A stretch of 64,000 nt of DNA from Melastoma dodecandrum (lineage: Eukaryota > Streptophyta > Magnoliopsida > Myrtales > Melastomataceae): NCBI GenBank assembly GCA_029817715.1, contig JARUPY010000048.1:62001-126000 (forward strand), written 5' to 3'. Made by a program: the position numbers and the translations under genes. This document shows positions 54,913-64,000 of the stretch, in pieces. The notes under the pieces are model-generated. The model was not told the origin of the DNA, searched no databases, and was given only the letters and a program-made list of their open reading frames with translations. How positions within the stretch are numbered: the first letter of the stretch is position 1; the number at the start of each line of letters is the position of its first letter.

Positions 54913-57900
54913 AAGGCAAACTGAGTCATTTGTCACGCATTGAAAAAGACCAAGTAATAATTCCCTTGCAATCAAGTAACTTGTGCAGGCGAATATAAAT
55001 TCTTGACCGTTGATATCCCCGAAGTGTATCGGTTGAGATATCCGGGACAACTGTTGAAATCCCCGAGATCTCTGCTGTGATATCTTCTGTCAGAGTATTA
55101 ATTTTCCCCATAACCTCGCTATAAATAGCGATGCCCGGTTCGTCTTCCAAATCGCAAACCATCGCCCATGAAAATAGTTGTACGTGCGCCTTCCGGCCTA
55201 GCACGCGCGTGGCGGTTCGAACGACCCGAGGCCCAACCGGTCGACGTCACGACTCGGGCGTCGGACGCTACGGAAGGGAATTGGGTGATCTCTCCCTGGG
55301 TGCCTAACTGAGCCTGCTCGGGCCCTCGCCGACCGTCTCTGTTTTCCTAAGTGGCGGTGGGCGAAAGGCAGAGCATGATCCGAAGGAGGAACTTTCGGGA
55401 CAAATCGGGAGCAGCTCGTGTCGTCAGTTCCTCATCCAAAATGGCTCCATAAAAATGTTGTTATTTAACCTCAGTAAACTATTACGGAGTCTCCACCGAC
55501 TTATTTTAAAAGTTGTTTAAGTCGGAAAAACAGTTGGTTTGGAGATTTCTAATTACTAACTCTTACATCTAAGCATGCGAAAAGGTGGCGTTTGTTCCAA
55601 AAGATTTGCTTTTGTTTAACGGGCGTTGGACCCGATCCGGGCATGACTTCGGACTCGTGTCAATGTTTTACGAGCTTTGGACCCGAACTCATGTTTGTTG
55701 GTAGCAAACAACATGCGACAATAAACCTATGGGCCTAAGGCATGCGGGCAAGCACAAACAATTATTTAAATCAAAGGGGGCGGGGAAAGATGGTGACCGT
55801 GGGCCTATGCACTTGGGCCCACGGCCCGTTACATGTGGAAATAAAAAAAAACGGGAGGCCCGCACCTCCCTCATATACCAGAGGCCCGCCGGGATGGCAT
55901 GTCATCGACTAAGGCACCATCAGTTGAGGCCGCTTTTGAGACGTGCCTCCACCACGGTTTGTTCCCCACGCACTTCCAGTCTTCGAGCTTTGTCTTCAGG
56001 GTCACTTTGTCGAATCATCGAAATTGTTGGTGATGTTTTTATGTAATATAAAACGAAAATTTGGTTAGAATATTCAAATAGTAATAATTAATTCGTATGA
56101 TTTTTTTCTGTATGGTGTCATAGAATTTCTATTTTTTTTAAATAAATAAAAAAAATAATAATAATTGTTGAACAAAGTATATAAATAATGATGACTTACG
56201 AGATTGATAAAAATTTGAATTAATTGATGTTAAAAATGAATTAATTGACATTTAAAATCAAATCTACTTAAAAAAAATAATTAATGTAAAAAAAGGTGAT
56301 ATATAGAATTTGATATAATCTTAAAAGAAATTAATTTATATATATATATATTTGTTTAAAAGTCGAGAATTTTTATTATAGAAAAATAATAATTTAAAAT
56401 GATAAAAAATGAAATCTACCGGTGCCCGTGGTCTGGGGACGTTGGCGAAACATAGTCGCCGCGGCCGGTGGTTCGACGGTAGGGGAGATCATGGATCCTC
56501 CGTTGCTGTCGGGTTTGGAAGATTGACGTCATCTGGTCACCGGTGGGCTGATTGCCAGCAACAGAGAACCGCTTTTTTGGGTATCTGATTTGAAGGATCC
56601 GCTGGCGCTGAACGACGAAGGGAGGCGTCGCCTTGGGATTGCCTAATTGGGAGGGCTGTAGAGACATCTTCATGTGTCGTCCTCGGAGCCTTCTGGTTCA
56701 CCTTCGAATTCATAACCTACGCATGAACGGGGGAATATCAATAGCAAAGGAAATCTCCCGTGAGGCCAAGTGGCCGCGGTAGTTGTTTTAGCTTCGGCTG
56801 GGGATGGGGTTGTTAGAGGATTTGAGAACGTCAAAAGACGGGTATCTGCCGCCGTGGGATCTGGAGACGGCAGGAAAAAAACGGGTCACCGCTACCGATG
56901 GTTTGGAGACAGTGGAGTTCATCACGTTTGTTGTTGCAACGTCGATCTCCATTATGGTCGACGACTATCGGGTTTGAGTTGGCGACGCGGAGGGTTCTTC
57001 GTGGGCATGGCTAGACCTACCTTGGGGTCGCTGGATGCAGGGGGAAAGGAACGTCTGATGGCAGGAGTCCGGAATCTCTGAAAGTGGGAGCGTATCTGAA
57101 AGTGGGAACTTATGAAAGTGGAGCGTATCTCTCTAAAAGTGGGAGCGTATGTCTCTCCCTCATGTGTCAGATTATTTTTTAACGTGTGTCTTCTCCTCCT
57201 CCTTTAGGAAAGAATTCCTTAGGGAAGGAAATCAAGATTATTGGAGGATCAGATAAATCAAAGGGAAAAAACTGTCCATTGATCTTGTCCCTCAGAATTA
57301 GATAAAGGAAAATAAATATCTCCTGAAATCGTTAATTGATTGGAGAATGATCTGAGAAAATAAATCAGGTAAAGAAATATTGCGTGAAATCTTGGATTGA
57401 TTGGGAGGATTATGGGAAAGAAAAAATTATTTGTTAACAAAAATGAAAAATGGGTTTGAGGTATTACAATAGCGAAGCCATGAGGTGTTCCACCCTTCAG
57501 TACTTCACCTAGGGTCTATATCCATCACCTTAACTTGCTTGAGAGTCTATGTCCATCACCTTATGAGGGTGGTTTCCAAATTCTCCACCTCACCTCTCCT
57601 TGAAGGAGAGAGGGTATGCACAAGTCCTCAGTGCGACGTCCTGGGTGGTATTCGGTTGAGCCAGCCTTCGCCGCTTTTGAGCAGTGTCAGGCCCTTGGGA
57701 TCGGTGAGAAACCACGATGGAATGCTCCGTCCTCGTTTCATCACTCCCACGGCTCTTGGGTGACCCTTATTGGTATCCCCTGAAGGATTGGTGCCTACTC
57801 GTGTAGCTACATGAGCATCTCCACAATGTGATGGAGCTTCCATTTGCAGCTAAGGATCTTCTCCATCAGAGGAAAGAACCGGGTGTATGTCCGGTTCCTG

Positions 57901-58200
57901 TAGATAAACCCTCGAATATATTGGAAAACTTGTCAAGCCTTCAATAGAGCATTTCTTGATGCACGAAAACGTCGTCTACTGAGTCATTTGCGTTTCATTC
58001 CTTGTACATTCATCGTCAATCAAACCCATGTAATGAACAGATTTGAATGAGAATAAATGTGTTTCTTAAGTCTTTTCGCTTACCCACTTATGACTTTTGA
58101 ATCGTCATCAGTTTCCAAGCGAAACGATGTTACCTTTTGCAAGTGAGGCGACGTCACTGTTGGACCTTGGTCGTCAGGCGACGTCCTTTTGGGCCTCAAC
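54913..58200. other. 3' internal region of the 8.2-kb element, no gene recognised
   Basis: Mixed composition: GC-rich at 55190-55400 and 56420-57080, very AT-rich at 56050-56400. A short array of 'aaagtgggagcgtatctct'-like units lies at about 57078-57155. The abrupt changes suggest nested insertions or captured sequence, but no ends or target duplications were found. Confidence 0.4.
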
Positions 58201-58220
58201 TCTTTTGTCGGTTTCTGGGA

Positions 58221-58230
58221 GTATAAAGTC
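58221..58230 (+). promoter_or_regulatory. possible TATA box of the antisense PMD gene
   Basis: 'gtataaagtc' lies 90-98 bases before the PMD start codon, a plausible distance for a core promoter with a short leader. It is on the strand of the PMD gene, not of the element. Confidence 0.4.
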
Positions 58231-58318
58231 CTTTAGGGGTTGGAGTTTCCCACTCGCGCTCAGAAAACCTTTTCATTCCTTCTTGTATTTTTAGAAACTC
58301 TTGTTTTCTCTAACTCCC

Positions 58319-59693
58319 ATGGATTCCAGTGCCTCTTCTCCGACGTCCTCGGCCTCTCCGGTGCATGAGGAGGGTAACGTGGCTAAGTTTCAACGAGCCT
58401 TTGCTGAGACTCAACAGTTTCACGTTTTCCCTTACAACGAAGCTGAGTCGGAATATGGTGTTCCGATGTCGGACCAGCAAACCCTGGGTCCGTATAATCC
58501 TAATTTCAAGTATTTCGCCCTCTCCGATATGGAAAGGCCATTCCTTTTCACCAGTAGATTGCCCGCTGTGTTCTCCCCTGACGAATTTAAGCCGTCCGGA
58601 TGGGGGCTGTCTGCATGGGCGCACCTCCGTTGCTTTCCATCTCCCAAGAGTAAGGTGTGCCAAGACTGGGTCTCCAAGCACATGGAGAAAAGGGTGCTGT
58701 ATGGGAAGTGATGGGGATCAAGGTGCTGATCAACATATGTCGTTCCCTAGTCGAGCCTAACCTATCCGTGTATGCCGGGTTCCTTTCGTTTTGGAACCTG
58801 TCGTCAACTGTTTCTATCTCCCGAAGGGACCGATGTCAATTACTTTGGAGGACATCTATTTTTTGACTGGTTGCAGTTCTTCTGGAGCCCCCCTACGCTT
58901 TGACTATGAGCGCGCTGACTTGAAGTTCAATCATTCAAAGCGTGTCAGCAAAGTTGCTAATCGGCACCTTTCTGATGACAAGTGGGGATTTCAGGAAGAG
59001 TTCGAGTTTTACTTGGAGTGGATGTCCAAGTACATTTTCTGCAATCGAGGAAAACTCCCCGGTTGCTTTATGGTTGGCGTGGCCGCCAGCCTCGTCGACG
59101 CTGCTAATGCAGATAAACCGGAGCCTGTGGCCTTTGCTCCCATTCTGCTGAGCCTGATTTACAGCGGGCTTTACCGGGCGAAAACCGACCCGGCCAACTT
59201 TCTCGGGTGTCGGACAAACGGCCCTTTGTGGATCGTGTACCTGTGGATGGTCTTATATTTTTCCGGGTTCACCCGTTATCCCAACGCAATGCTTACTCGT
59301 AGCCAGGTCATTGCGGCGGGTTCGTCTAGTGTTTCTGATTGCATTCTGACCCTGGCGAACGGATATACAGATGGTGTTGCGGGCACGGTGTCCTCCTGGC
59401 GCCCTTTCCCTGAAGAGTGGGAGGAGCTTCACTTGAGGATGGTTGAATGCCTTCGTGCTGCCTTTTTTGCTAGGGACTTAGTAGTTGTGGACTCCGATGG
59501 CCTGATCTTTGAGGTGTACAACCCTCAACTTTGTGCCCGTCAACTGGGCTTTACTCAGTGCTTGGCCGTCCCATTCTTTAAGTCTAAAAATCAGCCGCTG
59601 CACCGACATGTCAAATTCCCTGTGGGATCTGGGGTAGTCGAGCAGTCTCAGCAGCCATACCTTCTCATGTATCGGCTCAAGCCGGAACCGTGA
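58319..59693 (+). pseudogene. PMD gene antisense to the 8.2-kb element
   Basis: ATG at 58319 (MDSSASSPTSSASP). The first frame to 58711 includes 'AESEYGVPMSDQQTLGPYNP' and 'CQDWVSKHMEKRVLYG'. Homology then moves to a second frame ('GIKVLINICRSLVEP', 'GFLSFWN') and a third (from about 58797: 'VVNCFYLPKGPMSITLEDIY'), so two small indels lie between about 58690 and 58805. The third frame runs 290 codons without a stop through 'FEFYLEWMSKYIFCNRGKLP', 'GPLWIVYLWMVLYFSGFTRY' and 'FEVYNPQLCARQLGFTQCL'. It aligns along its length with the antisense gene of the 13.1-kb element. PMD function is not established; nucleic-acid or chromatin roles are proposed for host PMD proteins. Confidence 0.8.
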
Positions 59694-60590
59694 GGTGGCC
59701 TGTCCACGTACTTTTCCCTTGCTTGATACCAAATATGGGATATGCTGCGGGCCTCTCCTCACCTAGAGAGGTTGATTCAGGAGGAGAACTTGCCCCCTCC
59801 TCTAGCGCTTCCTAGCTCAAGCGAGAAGCCTTCGAAGAAATGGTCGTCAGGCAATGACTCGTCATCCTCGGGTATGTTAGATCAGTTAATCTTCTGCTGA
59901 GTTAGTACCCAGATGGTAGACTAATCTTTTGTATGCTACAGACATCAAGAGAATGAAGTCTTCCTCCGCGGGCTCGTCAACACAAGGAGCCGGTTAAAGA
60001 GGAAAGTGTCCCATGGGTCTGTTCCCCTGTATTGCCGAGTGTGTCCTCTAATCGTGCCATTCCCGAGCAAGTGTCCTCCGGGAAGGTGACAGATATTAGT
60101 GTACTATACATCTTGTCTTTCGATAAGGTTTTTAGAATGATGCCATTTCTTTTGATAAGGTGGTGCCGGTGTTTCTCCCATCGATGTTGATGACATCCCT
60201 AATGACGTTCCTATTTCCTCCTGGCTGGGTGGTCAAGCCTGCCCAAGCAAATAAGAGTTGGAGGAGCCCTCCAGCGAGGTGGCACATGACGTTTCGCCCC
60301 CACCTTCGAGTTATGGGGCCGGAGCCTCCTCGATAGATGGTGTTGCTGTCACCCAAGAAATATCAGGCGAAGCGACAGGTCTTCCAAGGTCAGGCGACAG
60401 AAGCCCCCTTGGGACGAGCGACAAAAGTTCCCTCCAGCGAGGTGAGGGAAGCATGTCGGGGTGAGGCGACAGGAGCCCCCCAAGCCCGAGCGACAGAAGC
60501 CCCCCAAGGCTTACAAACACATGCGCCCTTGGTAAGGATCATGAGAGTCGTGTCCCTTGCCTGTACTCAGATCATTGTATAACTTGGGTA
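59694..60590 (+). pseudogene. downstream exons of the antisense PMD gene (tentative)
   Basis: After the PMD frame, an intron may run from about 59870 (cctcgg/gtatgt) to about 59940 (gctacag/acatc). Further on, 60258-60540 encodes Ser/Pro/Ala-rich text with repeated 'ATEAP'-like units in more than one frame ('GQATEAPLGRATKVPSSEV', 'GEATGAPQARATEAPQG'). It takes the place of the Ser-Pro-rich exons in the 13.1-kb element's gene. Splice sites are guesses. Confidence 0.35.
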
Positions 60591-60599
60591 TGTTTGGGG

Positions 60600-61500
60600 C
60601 AGCCTTTGCATTCTCTGCTCACCTCATTCATTGTCATCCTTGAGCGCGGTTCGAGACTGAAGACAGTTTCATTGCCCTGATGTCCATGATAGATGATTTG
60701 GGGCGAATGGGTGTCGCTCCGCCGAGCGAAAGGTTATGCTCTCGCTTCTTCGGAGATCTCTTTGGCGTTCGTGGGGTGACCCCCAAGAAGACCTCGCAGT
60801 TTGGGCGAGGCTGGAGGAGAGAAAATCTCATTGGCATCGTCCGCCCCAGGGATTGCTTCATTGGTGCCGAGCTGGCCAACTATTTGGGAGCCGACAGAGT
60901 TGAATCTCATTGGCATCGTCCGCCCCAGGGATTGCTTGTTCCACTAAACGGGTGACATAATATCTGATTTCGGGTGCGAGATCTGGTGGCGCCATTGCCT
61001 CTTGAGTCGGTGCTCCCTTTCCATATACGGGTTGAGGAGAGTACTCAGAACGTTCATGGTTTTCACTGGGAACAAATTCGTTATCCATCGGCCAATTGAC
61101 ATTCTCTCTCCTCCGAAAAGGGGGTTGATACGTCATATGATGACTCTACTGTGCAACCGTTCTGTGCTCGTTTATCACGAGTGGCGAATTATTATGCATG
61201 ACCCTCTTCGGTCCTGCTGGGATGATTGGGACATCGTCCATGTCAACCTTTTTCTTTCCCTCAGAGATTGAAGCCCTGTGAGGGTCGTAGTAAGATTGAC
61301 GCTTAGTGCTGACTCATCCTTCCTATCACTGGGGCTGCTCATCGGTTCCTCTATCATAGTTCCTAGATTTTGAAAGACGGCCTTCATTTTGGAGTCATTC
61401 TTCTCCTTGAAAGCGTCATGCTTCTGGTCGATAGCACCGTCTTCTCCATTAAGAGTTGGAGAGTACTCATGATGGCGGACAACTCTCTAGCTATGGCTCG
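60600..61500 (-). pseudogene. gag remnant of the 8.2-kb element
   Basis: Minus-strand pieces such as 'ELSAIMSTLQLLMEKTV' (about 61444-61494) and 'PDLAPEIRYYVTRLVEQAIP' (about 60915-60975) lie where gag should start after the 5' LTR and have the style of Tat gag N-termini. Frames are broken, and part is duplicated: a 35-bp stretch at 60825-60859 recurs at 60904-60938. No zinc motif is seen. Confidence 0.5.
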
Positions 61501-61607
61501 ACCTGAGTTGTTTCCATCATTGCTCTTTTTCCCATCGGAGTGGTTATCTCCGAGGTTGTTCGAATTACTTCCAGCTCGGATTCTAGGCATGATTGGCTTA
61601 GAGCTCC

Positions 61608-61626
61608 TCCCACTATGGTCGCCAAA
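61608..61626 (-). other. primer-binding region of the 8.2-kb element
   Basis: On the minus strand it reads 'tttggcgaccatagtggga', next to the end of the 5' LTR and nearly the same as the block in the 13.1-kb Tat element. Confidence 0.7.
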
Positions 61627-61630
61627 GGCG

Positions 61631-62354
61631 TGTTCGCTTCGGAAGTAACCGCGGATAAGCCGGATCCAAGCACGTCGAAAATCTCTACCACTACGAGCAA
61701 CTGGTGCCTGAAGGTTCGTTGAATATGTGTGGTTGCCGCATGAGAGAGAGAGAGAGAGAGAGAGAATGAACACCCTTAAGCGGAAGCTCTTACGGATGCC
61801 ATCGACGATGCCTTTGGAGGGAAGCAGGAACACAGGAGCACGAAGAGAGCTTTAACGCTGGTATGCTTTGAGGATAATAATGACAATATGTCCGTCTGTA
61901 GAGAGGTGTCTTTACACAATGCCTAAGAACGACTATTTATATTAAGCTAGACCTACGTATGTACGGCAATGAAATATTACACATATATTACGCTTCATTT
62001 GTCACCAGTTTTCATGGAACATCTTCTTTCCATATGATCGAACTTGGTGAAAATTCCCTTCCAAATCGTGAGATTGTCTGAAACCTTCCTTAACAGCTAC
62101 TGATGGTCTGTATTGCCCATTGGCCTTCGCCGTAGAGTTTTATCGTTCGCTCAGTTGATTGTCGCTTCAATGACCCTTGTCGCCTATCGCCTGGTAACCC
62201 TGTCGCTTGGTGACTGTTTCGCCTAGCAAGCCTTCATCTGGTGTGTTTCCGTGGTCACCTCATTCCTGGATTTCCATTCTTTGGGCTCGTGTTCTGGACC
62301 GTTGATCCACAGATGAAGCCGAAATCCGTGGCCTAGAATTTCTGTTGCTAAACA
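61631..62354 (-). repeat. 5' LTR of the 8.2-kb element
   Basis: Plus-strand ends are TGTTCGC and CTAAACA. It contains a (GA)n run at 61742-61765, where the other LTR has a shorter, interrupted run. Confidence 0.9.
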
Positions 62355-62383
62355 GGCGCTTTCGAAACTTTACCCCAATGTTT

Positions 62384-62640
62384 TGCATTTTACGAAATGG
62401 TCGGTATTATAGTATATAACAATATTGTGGGTTTCTTAAGTTTGTATGGGTAGTTTGAAGAAGCGCGAATAGGCTTCGTAAAATCCCAAAGGTTTTTTTT
62501 TTCGTAAAGCACGAACCATTTCATATTTCGTATTATAGTATGAAATAATATATTAGGCTTCATAAATTTATACGGGCTATTTAGTGCCTCTCTGTAAAAT
62601 ACCAATGGGCTTCAAAAAATATTACAAATTTTTATTTCGT
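62384..62640. repeat. two diverged tandem units of about 130 bp
   Basis: 'attatagtat', 'gggtttcttaa'/'taggcttcataa', 'tttgtatgggta'/'ttatacgggct' and 'aggcttcgtaaaat'/'tgggcttcaaaaaat' recur in the same order about 130 bp apart. The short word 'tttcgtaaagtacgaaat' and variants continue to 62715. No coding sense. Confidence 0.5.
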
Positions 62641-62715
62641 AAAGTACGGAATACATGATAGTTTCGTAAAGTACGAAATAATACCAGTGGCATTTTACGA
62701 AATTAGTTTTAGTAA

Positions 62716-63835
62716 AGTAGGAAACTATAACATTGTACCCCGAACCTAACTTCATCCTTACAATGGGGGACCGTTTCATAATTTTCATATATTTGCTATC
62801 GGGAATCGATTCGTGATAATTTATTTATTTTTTTCTCTAAGGAGCTTCCTAGGAAAGACACCCAGCTCGGACCTTCGTAGACTCCTTCGTGACATGAATC
62901 TTGGCTTCGTGTCGTTTATTCTTGAGTTTTCTCCAACAAAACGCACATGTGGGTGGGTGATTTCTAATCCTGTCTCTTTTGGGTTTTTTTTTGTTGAGAT
63001 TCAGTTGTCTTAGTTTAGGGTTTGTGTTGCTTCGGTTTGTCTATAAAAATTAGTTGTGGGTGGATGCTTGTTGATCCCTTATCTCATGGGTTGGATTGTA
63101 TGCGTTGATTTTCTTGGATGCACTTAGAGTTTGTTTATTTATGCTAATTTTGGATGGCTCAGGCAGGGATAAAGTTGGAAGCGCCAGTCATTCCTTGTTT
63201 GTTTTGGCTGAGATTCTTGAATGCACTTATGGTTTGCTGATTCTTGAATGTTGTAAGGGTTTATTTAATTTAATTTTTTTATTCTGGGTTGTTGAGGTTT
63301 GTCTGAAAAAAATGGGTTATGTGTAGTGGGTGGCTACATACCGAATGTAATGTTAGCGGGTATAATGATATTCTTTTGTTTCTCATCAAAATGGGATTAT
63401 TTGTAAATGTTCTCAATTCTTAATAAAACGTTATCAATTAAATAGGGTGGGTGTTCGTTAATGTCTTAGGTTTCCTTAGCTAGGCCAGCCTTTGTTTCCC
63501 TTTTCTTAGAAAAGGAAAAGGCATCGATCACTTGTAGTTGATACAATGTGCATCTTTTGTGACATATATGATATATATTTTTGTGAAATGAATTAAATTT
63601 GGTTTGAGATTATTTATAAGGTCTAGTCATAGGATTACATCCAGACCCGGTGCAATCCTAAGAAGATAATAACTTTATTTAATTCCTTTAACAATGAAAA
63701 AACGAGCTACATTGAGAGAAATTGAGTTTGATGGGCTATTACATGTTGTTACACTCTTACTGACGTTAGATGTACCAATAGTGAAGTTCCATTTAGCGGA
63801 TCTATAAATCTAGATATTAGCTTGTTAAGTCACAC
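62716..63835. other. region before the right-edge LTR, no gene recognised
   Basis: No convincing frame. The last 180 bases before the polypurine tract are presumably internal sequence of the right-edge element, with possible decayed pol traces. Confidence 0.35.
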
Positions 63836-64000
63836 GAGCGGGGGAGTATTTGTTGGGTTTTTTGTCAAGCCCATGTGGGCCCCACCCAAGTTTGACAATT
63901 CAATTGTGGGATGAAATCCCATCAGTGGCTTTGAAAAAGAAGCGTGACACCCCACATACAAAAACACAGCTGAAGACATCAGAGAGCGAAAAAAAAAGGA
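63836..64000 (+). mobile_element. polypurine tract and start of a 3' LTR, probably Copia (runs off the edge)
   Basis: 'gagcgggggag' (63836-63846) is followed by TGTTGGGTTTTTTG at 63851. A purine tract with GGGGGAGTATT next to TGTTGGG is the usual 3' LTR junction of plant Copia elements. Only 150 bp of the LTR are in the window. Confidence 0.6.

Larger units (their letters stand above)
54174..62354 (-). mobile_element. 8.2-kb non-autonomous Tat-like element carrying a PMD gene
   Basis: LTRs of 725 bp (54174-54898) and 724 bp (61631-62354) flank the element. On the minus strand they start TGTTTAGCAACAG. The flanks are GGCAC (54169-54173) and GGCGC (62355-62359), a target duplication with one mismatch. 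On the minus strand the primer-binding block follows the right-hand LTR (5' LTR) and a polypurine tract (54902-54912) precedes the left-hand LTR (3' LTR). Gag remnants lie at 60.6-61.5 kb. No protease, reverse transcriptase or integrase is visible. A PMD gene lies antisense to the element. So it must have moved with enzymes from another element. Confidence 0.9.

Noticed and set aside
56770..57081. 103-codon plus frame in the 8.2-kb element
   Set aside because: Gly/Val/Arg-rich without a recognisable domain, in a GC-rich patch; probably random.
1..64000. CRISPR arrays, operons or bacterial insertion sequences
   Set aside because: The window is plant nuclear DNA; the direct repeats seen are LTR-internal arrays, not spaced palindromic repeats.

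Overview
This is nuclear DNA of a flowering plant, most likely a eudicot. The evidence is spliced genes with GT-AG introns (an NDUFA13/GRIM-19 homologue, a cornichon homologue), an E-class PPR gene, a plant RDR1 gene, and many plant LTR retrotransposons. There are no prokaryotic features. The species cannot be told from the sequence.

Layout. 1-1.0 kb: gag end of a Copia element on the minus strand. 1.1-4.2 kb: two tandem copies of a unit holding a broken SABATH methyltransferase gene and the 3' tail of an RDR1 gene. 4.1-7.9 kb (minus): an RDR1-type RNA-dependent RNA polymerase with a nonsense codon, a frameshift and a lost 5' end. 7.86-8.86 kb: two LTR fragments in inverted orientation, abutting the broken end of RDR1. 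9.1-10.2 kb (plus): NDUFA13. 11.6-13.4 kb (minus): PPR gene. 13.5-16.0 kb (minus): decayed Copia element. 16.4-17.4 kb (minus): cornichon gene in four exons. 18.1-18.7 kb: non-autonomous Mutator-like element with 9-bp target duplications.

19.73-32.82 kb (plus): a complete but mutated 13.1-kb Tat-lineage Gypsy element. It has 5-bp target duplications, two RNase H regions, and a long spliced gene on the opposite strand between integrase and 3' LTR that encodes a plant-mobile-domain (PMD) protein. It sits beside, and probably inside, an older hAT transposon whose transposase remnant lies at 33.4-34.2 kb. 37.76-40.19 kb (plus): one long single-exon gene for a BED-finger, hAT-derived host protein. 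40.2-46.9 kb: gene-free.

46.96-51.4 kb: a pol-less Tat-like element whose first LTR was split by a 1,579-bp solo LTR of the same family as the inverted fragments at 8 kb. 51.4-54.2 kb: gene-free. 54.17-62.35 kb (minus): an 8.2-kb Tat-like element with 724/725-bp LTRs and imperfect target duplications. It has lost pol but still carries a PMD reading frame antisense to itself. The right edge enters another LTR element at 63.85 kb.

The apparently working host genes are NDUFA13 (mitochondrial complex I), the PPR protein (organelle RNA), cornichon (ER export) and the hAT-derived protein. The most notable system is the antisense PMD gene shared by two differently built Tat elements. The decayed RDR1 locus next to an inverted repeat is second. 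All assignments rest on reading the sequence and on remembered family features; no database search was run.
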